Shown piece by piece: positions 36,965 to 44,615 of a stretch of DNA of 64,000 bases. The notes below the pieces were generated by a model, which saw nothing but the letters and a program-made list of their open reading frames with translations, did not search any database and was not told the origin of the DNA. The translations under genes were made by a program, and so were the position numbers. The stretch comes from Burkholderiales bacterium (GTDB lineage Bacteria > Pseudomonadota > Gammaproteobacteria > Burkholderiales > UBA6910). The DNA is taken from assembly GCA_026005015.1 (NCBI GenBank), contig BPKG01000004.1:124001-188000 (forward strand), written 5' to 3'. The stretch's first letter is position 1; every line of letters begins with the position of its first letter.

Positions 36965-37962
36965 ATCGACCAGCGGCACGAGGGCATTCCTCGCTCAGCG
37001 AGGTCCGCCCTCGCCTCCTCAACCTGCAGGGCAACGGACTGTCCACCCTTGCCCGGCGAAGCCAAAACACAGCCTCTGGCCTCCTGCAGGACAAATTCCT
37101 TGAAAGCCTCGGCGACAAGCGAAAAGCGCTTGCCCTGCCGGTGGATCAGGTACCAGGAGCGGGGCAAGGGCATGGAGACGACATCGAGCACAATCAGCCG
37201 CCCGACCTCGATCTCCAAAGTGACGCTGTGGATGGGGACGATTGCCAAGCCGAGCCCGGCCTGCACGCCGCGCTTGATGGCCTCGTTGCTGTTGACTGCC
37301 ATGCTGGCCGAAACCGCGATCCCTTGCCGCGCGAAGAAATGCTCGATCGCCTCGCGCGTCTCCGAACCCTGTTCGTACGTCAGGAAAGGCTCCTGCACCA
37401 GTCTGGACAAGGGCACCGCGCGCTCCCGCGACAAGGGGTGATCCGGCGGCGCGATCGGCACCAGTGGATCCTCCAAGAACGGCTCGGCGATGAGATCGTC
37501 CCCCTCCGGAGGCACGCTCATGATCGCCATGTCGCAGGCATTATCCGCAAGCTGGGCCAACAGCATTTCCCGGCTGGCCACGTTCAAGGTGACGGAAAAG
37601 CCCTCCCAACGGCGTCGGAAAGCGGCGAGCAGTATCGGCACGAAGTACTTGGCTGCTCCGCCGATCGCGAGCTTGAGCTGGCCGCCTTTGGATTCCTTTA
37701 GTCTATCCAGCACGGTCTCGGCTTCGGCGAGCTGCAAATTGATGTGCCGACAATAGCGATACAGTTCCTGGCCTGCCTCGGTCAGATAGATGCGTTTGCC
37801 GAGTTGCTCGAAAAGCGCAATGCCGAGATTTTCCTCAAGCTGTTTGATCTGGATCGAAACCGCCGCTTGCGTCACGCCGAGCTCTTTGGCTGCACGCGTA
37901 AAATTCAGCTGCCTGGCAACCGTCTCGAAAATAGTAAGCTGTCTCAGCGTCGCATTCTTCAT
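36961..37962 (-). CDS. cbbR: LysR family regulator, CbbR-like
   Basis: From ATG 37962 (GGAGG immediately before) the 333-residue protein has MKNATLRQLTIFETVARQLNFTRAAKELGVTQAAVSIQIKQLEENLG, the helix-turn-helix of CbbR-type regulators, and an effector domain with LVQEPFLTYEQGSETREAIEHFF and NEAIKRGVQAGLGLAIVPIHS. CbbR proteins activate Calvin-cycle operons in response to metabolites such as RuBP or NADPH. It is the last carboxysome-operon-linked regulator, read in the same direction as cbbL, which is less usual than divergent cbbR. Confidence 0.85.
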   Translation of the reverse strand: MKNATLRQLTIFETVARQLNFTRAAKELGVTQAAVSIQIKQLEENLGIALFEQLGKRIYLTEAGQELYRYCRHINLQLAEAETVLDRLKESKGGQLKLAIGGAAKYFVPILLAAFRRRWEGFSVTLNVASREMLLAQLADNACDMAIMSVPPEGDDLIAEPFLEDPLVPIAPPDHPLSRERAVPLSRLVQEPFLTYEQGSETREAIEHFFARQGIAVSASMAVNSNEAIKRGVQAGLGLAIVPIHSVTLEIEVGRLIVLDVVSMPLPRSWYLIHRQGKRFSLVAEAFKEFVLQEARGCVLASPGKGGQSVALQVEEARADLAERGMPSCRWSI

Positions 37963-38070
37963 CCTCCGTCCCCTTGGCGGCGTGGCCTCGCAGCTTGCGG
38001 TCACTCGATCTGCAGGGCCTGGTATGCGGCAAGGTTGTTCCTTGCCCCCGTCGCGCGCGAACGTAGAGCG

Positions 38071-38274
38071 TTAGTCGGGCCAGATTCGCTCCGGATGCAG
38101 GTTGTCCCAAGGTTGGTCGAGGCTCGGCGGCGGAGACTGGTCCGATTGACGGGCGAAGCGGTACGCTGGCGTCGGTCCCGGCTTCGGTCCGGTCTCCTCC
38201 GCCGTAGGCGCCTGCGGACGCTTGGCCTGGTGCACGTCTTCGGCTCCTTGGCCGGCAATGCCTTTTTTCGTCAT
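38071..38274 (-). CDS. Small disordered carboxysome-linked protein, McdB-like candidate
   Basis: The 67-residue product starts at ATG 38274 with a strong AGGAGGT nine bases upstream. It is polar and Pro/Gln-rich (AKRPQAPTAEETGPKPGPTP) and ends QPWDNLHPERIWPD, with two tryptophans near the C-terminus. It lies at the end of the carboxysome operon, where the positioning genes mcdA and mcdB are found in other proteobacteria. Alpha-McdB proteins are short and largely disordered, so this is a candidate; no ParA-type mcdA is adjacent. The identification is inference. Confidence 0.55.
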   Translation of the reverse strand: MTKKGIAGQGAEDVHQAKRPQAPTAEETGPKPGPTPAYRFARQSDQSPPPSLDQPWDNLHPERIWPD

Positions 38275-38367
38275 ACGTTCGACACCTCCTCGAGGACGGC
38301 TTCGAATCTCGTCCGCCGGCACGCTGCTGCCGAACACAAAGCGACCATCGCAAACACTTTTTTCCTC

Positions 38368-38646
38368 TCATCCCTCGCTGCTAGACCCCGCGAGCTCGCT
38401 TGCCCGCCGCGCGAAGGCCAGGTCCTGGGTACCTATCGCCGCGCCATTGCGGGCGTGAACCGTGACGTTGGCGTAGGTCGTTCCGAAGCTGATATCCGGA
38501 TAGTAGCCCATCTCCTCGGACAGCGCCGCGAGGCGGTCCAGGAATGCCCGCGTTTCGCGGTAGCCGCTGAATTGGAAACGGCGAAACAGGTAGGGCGGGC
38601 GGTCATTGCGCGTCCAACCCTCCGGCAGGTTCATGTCTTCAGGCAC
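38368..38646 (-). CDS. Pterin-dehydratase-like RuBisCO assembly factor (acRAF)
   Basis: The 92-residue protein has the PCD-like fold (GWTRNDRPPYLFRRFQFSGYRETRAFLDRLAALSEEMGYYPDISFGTTYANVTVHA). The catalytic His-His pair of true dehydratases is absent (MGYYPDISFG where HHPE-type motifs occur), as in the carboxysome-linked acRAF proteins, which help fold RuBisCO. The start is a GTG with GGAGG eight bases upstream. It follows the ferritin-like gene and precedes the McdB-like gene. Confidence 0.85.
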   Translation of the reverse strand: MPEDMNLPEGWTRNDRPPYLFRRFQFSGYRETRAFLDRLAALSEEMGYYPDISFGTTYANVTVHARNGAAIGTQDLAFARRASELAGSSSEG

Positions 38647-38685
38647 GGTGTTCGCCTCCGTTTCAGAGATTTCAGCAGGATCGCC

Positions 38686-39126
38686 CTATGCCCGCTTGAC
38701 GCCAAGCGCCGTAAGCTGGCGTTCGAGCTCCTGGTAATGATCCTCTTCGTCCTCGAGGATGCGGGCGAAGACCTCGCGATTCTCCTCGTCTCCAATGCGC
38801 TCGCAAAACCAGCGCGCCTCCCCGTAAAGACGGATGGCTTCAGCCTCGGTGGCGAGCCCGAGGCGCAGCATTTCCTCGTGGCTGCGCCCGACGCCCGGAG
38901 CGCGCAGCTCGCCAGCGCGCGGTGTCACGCCCAGCGCCAGCAATCGCCGGATAAACGTCTCCGCGTGGCAGAGCTCCTCCTTCACGTCCTGGCGCAACTC
39001 TGCGGCTAGTTGCTGCATGCCCCAGCTCTCGGCTTGCGCCGCTTGCAGCACGTACTGCTGAGCGGCGCTGAATTCATGGCTCACCGCCCGCTGCAGGTAG
39101 CCGATCACTCGCGGGTGACCCTTCAC
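38686..39126 (-). CDS. Ferritin/bacterioferritin-like protein of the carboxysome operon
   Basis: The 146-residue four-helix protein keeps ferritin-type Glu/His positions: HEFSAAQQYVLQAA, EELCHAETFIRRLLALG, and DEENREVFARILEDEEDHYQELE. A bfr-like gene downstream of the shell genes is common in cso operons; whether it stores iron or acts on the carboxysome is not known. Confidence 0.88.
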   Translation of the reverse strand: MKGHPRVIGYLQRAVSHEFSAAQQYVLQAAQAESWGMQQLAAELRQDVKEELCHAETFIRRLLALGVTPRAGELRAPGVGRSHEEMLRLGLATEAEAIRLYGEARWFCERIGDEENREVFARILEDEEDHYQELERQLTALGVKRA

Positions 39127-39215
39127 TTGGCTGACTTCCCACCAATCATCGCCGTATGCCGCCGCGTCCTATCCTCAAGGCGATCCTGCCCGCGCGCCGC
39201 ACCCTCGCCACAGCG

Positions 39216-39566
39216 TCAGCTCTGGGTCTTGGTGATGTCGCTGTCACGCCCGCCGCCGCTGTCCGTGGGACGCGTCGGTAGAATCTGCTCCACTTCTGGA
39301 TGGGGGCGGGCGATGATGTGCGCCGCCGCCAGCCCGTCACCCACGCGCTCGCAGGCATCCGCACCCGCACGCACCGCCGCGTTGACCGCACCCGTCTCGC
39401 CGCGCACCATCACCGTCACATAACCTCCACCGACAAACTGCCGCGCAATCAAACGCACCTCAGAGGCCTTGGTCATGGCGTCCGCCGCCTCAATCGCCGG
39501 CACCAGCCCCCGCGTCTCAATCATCCCCAACGCAATGCCCATCTTCTCTGACCGCTCTGTTGCCAT
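39216..39566 (-). CDS. csoS1: Carboxysome shell hexamer protein CsoS1 (extended form)
   Basis: The 116-residue BMC-H protein has MGIALGMIETRGLVPAIEAADAMTKASEVRLIARQFVGGGYVTVMVRGETGAVNAAVRAGADACERVGDGLAAAHIIARPHPEVE, the whole bacterial microcompartment domain. It forms hexameric shell facets with a central pore. A C-terminal tail (TDSGGGRDSDITKTQS) is added, as in CsoS1B. Its first 90 codons are identical in DNA to the second csoS1 at 41782-42090. Confidence 0.97.
   Translation of the reverse strand: MATERSEKMGIALGMIETRGLVPAIEAADAMTKASEVRLIARQFVGGGYVTVMVRGETGAVNAAVRAGADACERVGDGLAAAHIIARPHPEVEQILPTRPTDSGGGRDSDITKTQS
39297..39566 (-). repeat. 270-bp direct repeat, copy 1 (csoS1)
   Basis: As far as I can read, every base from 39297 to 39566 is identical to 41821-42090, including all synonymous positions. 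The offset is 2524 bp. The match covers the first 90 codons of csoS1; the tails and upstream bases differ. It points to recent duplication or gene conversion. Confidence 0.85.
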
Positions 39567-39647
39567 GCTGATGTCTCCGTCGAAGATCGAAATGAAATCA
39601 AGATCCGTGCTCCGTGCGCTCCCAGCGCAACCTGCAAGGCCGCAGCC

Positions 39648-39908
39648 TCAGGAGCGCCATTCCTCTTCGCTCCAGTGATCGATGATCCCGCCGATTGTGA
39701 GATCGGTCGTAATGTTTGGGTTACCTGCGGCGTAGCGTGCCGCCGAGATTCCGATCGTGATCACCCAATCGCCAGGCTTGCAGCCGATCGGATCGAGCGC
39801 CACGCTTAAGTTCCCTTTGTAATCTTCCACCACCCGTAAGGACTTGGCGTACAGCGTGCCCAGGCGCTTGGTCGTGACCAGGTCACGGACGACGCGCTGA
39901 ATCTCCAT
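39648..39908 (-). CDS. csoS4B: Carboxysome shell vertex protein CsoS4B
   Basis: The 86-residue protein of the EutN/CcmL (BMV) family has MEIQRVVRDLVTTKRLGTLYAKSLRVVED, VALDPIGCKPGDWVITIGISAARYAAG and LTIGGIIDHW. BMV pentamers cap the icosahedral vertices. It begins 2 bp after csoS4A. Confidence 0.96.
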   Translation of the reverse strand: MEIQRVVRDLVTTKRLGTLYAKSLRVVEDYKGNLSVALDPIGCKPGDWVITIGISAARYAAGNPNITTDLTIGGIIDHWSEEEWRS

Positions 39909-39910
39909 GG

Positions 39911-40174
39911 CTACTTGTTTCCTTCCTCAGTCTCTTCCCAGTAGTCGATAATGCCGACGATGGTGAAATCGCTGGGGTAGTCTTTGCTGCCCGCAGCGTC
40001 CCGCGCCGCTGAGCTCCCGACGCAGATCACCCAATCGCCGGGCTTGCAGCCCACTGGGTCGACCGCGACCTGCTTGCCGCCGCCGCGCTCCTTCACCACC
40101 AGGAGCCTCCGGTTCTCAAGCCCGCCGATGCGGCTGGTTGCCACCAGCGTCTTTTCCACTCTGCAAATTTTCAT
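39911..40174 (-). CDS. csoS4A: Carboxysome shell vertex protein CsoS4A
   Basis: From ATG 40174 (GGAGGCGAGGTC upstream) the 87-residue BMV protein reads MKICRVEKTLVATSRIGGLENRRLLVVKE, VAVDPVGCKPGDWVICVGSSAARDAAG and FTIVGIIDYWEE. It pairs with CsoS4B at shell vertices. The start overlaps the csoSCA stop by 4 bases (ATGA), so translation is coupled. An upstream in-frame start at 40210 lies within csoSCA and is not needed. Confidence 0.96.
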   Translation of the reverse strand: MKICRVEKTLVATSRIGGLENRRLLVVKERGGGKQVAVDPVGCKPGDWVICVGSSAARDAAGSKDYPSDFTIVGIIDYWEETEEGNK

Positions 40175-41763
40175 GACCTCGCCTCCATGCCGTCGCAGCC
40201 ACAGGCGCAATGATCTTCCGCTGCACCGTTCGGCCCGCCCACGTCCTCGAGGCGGCTCGCCACGGCGCTATCCTTGACCGTTACGAAGGTGTAGAGCAAT
40301 CCCTCGCGTACCAGTTGCGCATAGCGTTCGCGGATCGCGGCTTCCAGGCGCTGGCCACGCTTGACCGCGCGCTTGCGAGATCCGGGCACCTTCGCGTCGT
40401 AGCGGAAATGGACGATCACCGGGATCGGCAGGCCGCGCGCCACGTTCAATTTCGTGAAGATTTTGATCCCGATGTCCAGGTCCGAAGCGCCTTCCTCGAC
40501 GGTATCCATCTGCGCCTGATAGGCGAGGTTGCGCATCTGCACGTCGTCGAAGCTGTCGCCGACCGTAATGAAGCGCTCGGTATGCCCCAGATCGGTATAG
40601 CGCCCGTTGTGATAGGCGCGCACGTACTCGATCTGCGCCATGTTGTTTTTGAGCAGATACGCGCAAAACCAGCGCATGCCCTCTGTCGCGGCATCGTCGG
40701 AGGGTACGCCGGCGCACTCTGCGACCGCCAGGCGGATCGCCTCCTTCGCCGCCTCGCGCTCCAGCGCGCGCGTCGCTTCGTAGAGCCGGGCGTTGTCCAC
40801 ATAGCGTTCAAGGCTCATCCGATCTTCGGCATCCGGAACGTGAACGCGTATCGCGTCGGTATCGGTATCCACGCCGATGAGCAGCGTGGCCACTGAGGCT
40901 CCGCAGCAAAAGCTGTTCTCGATCGCCTTGCGGAAAGCATCGAGCCGTTCGAGCAGCGCGCCCGCGGCCCTGCGCTCGTCGCTGCCGTGTGCGGCGCAAC
41001 CCTCGTGGTTTGGATCCGAGCCGCTGGTGTGGTACACGCCGATTTTGAGATAGCGCGTTGGCTCGTCGGCCCGGTTGGGCACCCCCTCGCGGTGACGGCG
41101 CAGCTCGACTTCCGCCCAATGGCGCATGCTTTCCTCGATTTCGAACATGCTGCCGGCGTACGACTTGCGGTGCACTACGACGGCTGGCGGCACGCGTAGA
41201 ATGTAGTCCACGACCCCGCTCAGGCGCCCGTCCGCGCACGGCGTGATATCGATCGCATGAAAGCCCCATCTGCGGATGAGCGCATCGGCCGGCTCGCCCT
41301 CGTTATGATTCGCCAGACTGCGGTCGAAGTTCCGTTCCGCCAACATCCTGAAGGTGCGAAATACCGCGTAGGCATAGAGGCGGCGCATGTCGAGCGGCGC
41401 TATCCAACTCGCCACGAGCCACGCTTGCGGCAACGTAAACCCGAGCCGCTGCAGGGCCAACGATTGGGCGCGCTCGGCGAAACCATCCTGCCACTGCATG
41501 GCCGCGATCTCCTTGAGCGCGGGTTCGATCGCTTCGAACGCGGCGACAATCTCGGCTTCGCGCTCGAGCAAGCAGCGGTTGTGGGTCGCGTCGTGCAGCG
41601 GATGCGCACCCATGCCCGGCGACTGCGCAGCGAACCGCAGTACCGGCGCTCGGCCGAACAGGGTATGGTACGGATCGGTCACGGCGCGTGGCAGCGTGCC
41701 GTGACCGATCGCGCCACCGAACGCTTCGCGCAGCCGCCGGACGTGCCTTGCCCTCGAGCCCAT
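40171..41763 (-). CDS. csoSCA: Carboxysomal beta-type carbonic anhydrase CsoSCA
   Basis: The 530-residue protein carries the active site of CsoSCA: C176-A-D178-G-R180 (ITPCADGRLSG) and zinc ligands H245 and C256 (VYHTSGSDPNHEGC), with the same spacing as the characterised Halothiobacillus enzyme. It dehydrates bicarbonate to CO2 inside the shell. An N-terminal helical region and a C-terminal degenerate repeat follow the family plan. In the usual operon it directly follows csoS2; here a csoS1 gene lies between. Confidence 0.96.
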   Translation of the reverse strand: MGSRARHVRRLREAFGGAIGHGTLPRAVTDPYHTLFGRAPVLRFAAQSPGMGAHPLHDATHNRCLLEREAEIVAAFEAIEPALKEIAAMQWQDGFAERAQSLALQRLGFTLPQAWLVASWIAPLDMRRLYAYAVFRTFRMLAERNFDRSLANHNEGEPADALIRRWGFHAIDITPCADGRLSGVVDYILRVPPAVVVHRKSYAGSMFEIEESMRHWAEVELRRHREGVPNRADEPTRYLKIGVYHTSGSDPNHEGCAAHGSDERRAAGALLERLDAFRKAIENSFCCGASVATLLIGVDTDTDAIRVHVPDAEDRMSLERYVDNARLYEATRALEREAAKEAIRLAVAECAGVPSDDAATEGMRWFCAYLLKNNMAQIEYVRAYHNGRYTDLGHTERFITVGDSFDDVQMRNLAYQAQMDTVEEGASDLDIGIKIFTKLNVARGLPIPVIVHFRYDAKVPGSRKRAVKRGQRLEAAIRERYAQLVREGLLYTFVTVKDSAVASRLEDVGGPNGAAEDHCACGCDGMEARS

Positions 41764-41781
41764 GAAGCGCTCGTGCCGGCT

Positions 41782-42090
41782 TCACAACATGGGCTTCTCG
41801 GGCAGAATATGCTCCACCTCTGGATGGGGGCGGGCGATGATGTGCGCCGCCGCCAGCCCGTCACCCACGCGCTCGCAGGCATCCGCACCCGCACGCACCG
41901 CCGCGTTGACCGCACCCGTCTCGCCGCGCACCATCACCGTCACATAACCTCCACCGACAAACTGCCGCGCAATCAAACGCACCTCAGAGGCCTTGGTCAT
42001 GGCGTCCGCCGCCTCAATCGCCGGCACCAGCCCCCGCGTCTCAATCATCCCCAACGCAATGCCCATCTTCTCTGACCGCTCTGTTGCCAT
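41782..42090 (-). CDS. csoS1: Carboxysome shell hexamer protein CsoS1 (short form), displaced copy
   Basis: The 102-residue BMC-H protein is identical to the other CsoS1 over residues 1-92 and ends HILPEKPML instead of the longer tail. It sits between csoS2 and csoSCA, 18 bp before csoSCA, a place where csoS1 is not usually found; known cso operons carry csoS1 genes after csoS4B. It should form shell facets like the other copy. Confidence 0.96.
   Translation of the reverse strand: MATERSEKMGIALGMIETRGLVPAIEAADAMTKASEVRLIARQFVGGGYVTVMVRGETGAVNAAVRAGADACERVGDGLAAAHIIARPHPEVEHILPEKPML
41821..42090 (-). repeat. 270-bp direct repeat, copy 2 (csoS1)
   Basis: Identical to 39297-39566 in the same orientation. 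Recombination between the two copies would remove csoSCA, csoS4A and csoS4B with one csoS1. Confidence 0.85.
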
Positions 42091-42160
42091 GGTTTCAACT
42101 CCTAACGCTCAGTGAAAAAAAGACGCTACCGATACCCTAAAAACGCAACGCCTGTCCCGT

Positions 42161-44188
42161 TCATCCCTGAGCTCCGCCCGACAGCGTGACCCGGGCAGAC
42201 GCCTTGGGCGACTGGCCGACCATGCCAGTGACCAGAACCTTAGACGGCTCGTGCCGGGCCTTGCCCTTGAAGATTCCTGCGCTTGCGAACGCGTGGGGCT
42301 TGCCAGAGCGTTCGCTCGGATTGCGCTCGGCGGCAATGTAGCCCTCGGTGCCCGTGACGCGGGGGTTCGTCCGCCAGGCGTCTCCGGTGATCGGGAACCC
42401 TTCGCTCTTGCCCTCGCCCGTGATGCGGGGTCTTTTCTCCTCCCCCGCACCGCTGCCGGCACCGTAGCCACGGGTCCGAAAATGGAACTCCTGATTGCCC
42501 GTGATCTTGCCCTCGCCGAGCGAGAACGAGCCGGTAATGCGCGGCGTGTCGGTCTTCATCTTCGCGACGGCCACGCTCGCGCGCAGTTGCGCCTCGCGCT
42601 GCGGGGAGCGGACGCTGAAGCGGGCATCGATGCGTTCGATGACGTTGCCCTGTTCATCGTCCTCCACATCGAGCTGATAGTACGGTGTGCCGGTGAGAGC
42701 GCGCTTGGCGCCGCGGCCGGTGCCGGTAACCTTCTCCGTGTGCTCCGGTTTATCGCCCGTCACGCGATGACCCGTCGCGTAGGCCGCATCGATACGGCGC
42801 GCCGCGGCTTCAATGTCGCTCGGCTCGCAGTACGCCTCATATTGACCCGGGCCGACGTACGGCGTGCCGGTGACCGGCGCGCAAGCGCCAGGCTCGTCGC
42901 CCGTCACACGGGGGTTGTGCTCGACCTCGACCCCGGTCACGCGCTGCCGGCGCCAGGTCTCCGAGACAGTCACCTTGGCCCCGGTCACCGGGTCGGGACG
43001 TTCGTCACCCCTGGCACCGTCCATGCCCGACCTCGACATCCCACTGGCAGGCGGGGCTTCGCACAGCGGTTGCCTTTCCGCTGGCATCAGGTATTGATCG
43101 CCGGTGATATGTCGGCAGGAGCCGGGTTCGTTGCCCGTGACCCGGATGCTGCGGCCGACCGCCGTGCCGGAAATGGCGTTACCGCCTTCGGTCAGTTCGA
43201 TCGCCCGTTCGCGCCCGCGTTCGCGCGAGCCGATGGTCTTAATCGAGCGTCCTAGGTTGGTGCCGAATACCGAATGACCGTGCGGGTCGTGCATGCGCTG
43301 GAACTGCGCGGCGACGTACGCGCCTTGCTCCGGGCGCTGGATCAGATCGTCCGCTAGCTCCTGGTCTGCTTCGCCCGTGATGCGAATCGCCGGGTTCGAC
43401 TCGTCTCCCGTGATCTTCACCTGACTGCGAACCTGGGTGCCGGTCACCACCAGGCCGCCAGCAGTGCGCGCGGCGCCGACTTTCACGCCGCCCGTGCGCG
43501 GAGTGTAGCCCGTCTCGGTGCCGATATACTGCGTACCGGTCACCGGCAGCGCTGCGCCAGGCTCGTCTCCGGTCACGTTGACGCCGCGGCCGATGCGGAT
43601 GCCGGTGACACGCTGTTGGCCATAGGTCGTCGTATCCGCCACCTTGGGGGGATACTTGATCGGCTCCCGGCTGCGCGGCCGTCCGCTTGGGCGCGCCGGG
43701 GGCGCGTTGCCTCGGCCGTTCCTGGCGCGCTCGGCGCGCAGTGCACGCGCAATATCGCGACAGGAGCCGTCAGTGCAGAGCGCGCTCGCTGGTTCGGCGA
43801 CGGGCCTGTTTTCGACCGGCACGGCAACAGCGCCGACCATGGATTGCCACTGCTTCAGTCCTTCCTTGCCACGGCTCAGGCTTTGGCGGCGTGCGATGGA
43901 CAGCGCGCGGCCGGTGAGTGCCTCGCTCCGCGTCGAGCCGGAGCCTGCAGTGGATACGGCAGAGTATTCGGCCCGGGGCGTGCTCGGCGCGGCGGTCACC
44001 GTCTCCGGAGCGTGCGGCAGCCCATGCGCCGGCAGGATCGCCGCAGCACGCTCTCCGGTGCGGATGCGCTCCCGCGGCGGTGGCAGCGCCGTCTTGCCTT
44101 GGGCGAGCGCCGCGCGGCGGGCGCGCGAGGCATCGCGCCCGGTGAGCTCGCCAGTCGCCGCCATCGTCGCTGTCATCGTTTGCTGCAT
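42161..44188 (-). CDS. csoS2: Carboxysome assembly scaffold CsoS2
   Basis: The 675-residue disordered protein has three N-terminal RuBisCO-binding repeats (GRDASRARRAALAQGKTAL; GRALSIARRQSLSRGKEGL; CRDIARALRAERARNGRG), about four middle repeats with VTG/ITGD motifs (VTGIRIGRGVNVTGDEPG, VTGVEVEHNPRVTGDEPG and similar), and the conserved C-terminal shell-binding part (TPRITGSFSLGEGKITGNQEF ... VLVTGMVGQSPKASARVTLSGG). CsoS2 links RuBisCO to the shell. It is shorter than the Halothiobacillus protein, mainly through fewer repeats. I could not decide if it uses a frameshift to make two forms. Confidence 0.95.
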   Translation of the reverse strand: MQQTMTATMAATGELTGRDASRARRAALAQGKTALPPPRERIRTGERAAAILPAHGLPHAPETVTAAPSTPRAEYSAVSTAGSGSTRSEALTGRALSIARRQSLSRGKEGLKQWQSMVGAVAVPVENRPVAEPASALCTDGSCRDIARALRAERARNGRGNAPPARPSGRPRSREPIKYPPKVADTTTYGQQRVTGIRIGRGVNVTGDEPGAALPVTGTQYIGTETGYTPRTGGVKVGAARTAGGLVVTGTQVRSQVKITGDESNPAIRITGEADQELADDLIQRPEQGAYVAAQFQRMHDPHGHSVFGTNLGRSIKTIGSRERGRERAIELTEGGNAISGTAVGRSIRVTGNEPGSCRHITGDQYLMPAERQPLCEAPPASGMSRSGMDGARGDERPDPVTGAKVTVSETWRRQRVTGVEVEHNPRVTGDEPGACAPVTGTPYVGPGQYEAYCEPSDIEAAARRIDAAYATGHRVTGDKPEHTEKVTGTGRGAKRALTGTPYYQLDVEDDEQGNVIERIDARFSVRSPQREAQLRASVAVAKMKTDTPRITGSFSLGEGKITGNQEFHFRTRGYGAGSGAGEEKRPRITGEGKSEGFPITGDAWRTNPRVTGTEGYIAAERNPSERSGKPHAFASAGIFKGKARHEPSKVLVTGMVGQSPKASARVTLSGGAQG

Positions 44189-44231
44189 GTCTTCACCCTC
44201 TGATTTGCAGCCTCAGGTGCGGCGCGTGCAT

Positions 44232-44570
44232 TCAGCGGCCGCCACGGTACACGATGAACGCCATCCCCTGACTCTGGGTGTAGTTGTCGTAGCCGATCAG
44301 GCGCACCAGATGCCCCGGGTTGGCGCGGTGGCAGGACTCGAGCTCGGCCATGATGCGCTCCACCGACGTTTCGCCGAAAAACGGCAGCTTCCAGAGGTAC
44401 CAGTAGTGCGAAAACGCCTTCTCGGGCTCCGTATGCTCGATCGCCGGATTCCAGCCCTGGTTGACAAGGTACTGGATCTGCTTGCGGATCTTGTCTGGCG
44501 TCATGGGGGGTAAGTAGGAGAAGGTCTCGCCCCTGCGCTCGGTCGGCTTGTACGGTTGAATCTCAGGCAT
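44232..44570 (-). CDS. cbbS: RuBisCO small subunit, form IA
   Basis: The 112-residue protein starts [49 protein letters not shown] and contains [12 protein letters not shown] and [30 protein letters not shown], the small-subunit signatures. Small subunits cap the L8 core and form part of the CsoS2-binding surface. It follows cbbL by 45 bp. Confidence 0.98.
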   Translation of the reverse strand: MPEIQPYKPTERRGETFSYLPPMTPDKIRKQIQYLVNQGWNPAIEHTEPEKAFSHYWYLWKLPFFGETSVERIMAELESCHRANPGHLVRLIGYDNYTQSQGMAFIVYRGGR

Positions 44571-44615
44571 ACGCTCTCACCTCGTCTCGATAGTTACGAA
44601 CGACCCGTCGCGCAT

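Noticed and set aside
39297-42090. The 270-bp direct repeats as ends of a transposon
   Set aside because: The repeats lie wholly inside csoS1 coding sequence and enclose only carboxysome genes; no transposase or target duplication is present.
42161-44188. Repetitive DNA taken as a repeat array
   Set aside because: The periodicity comes from protein-level repeats of CsoS2; there are no conserved direct repeats with spacers as in CRISPR.
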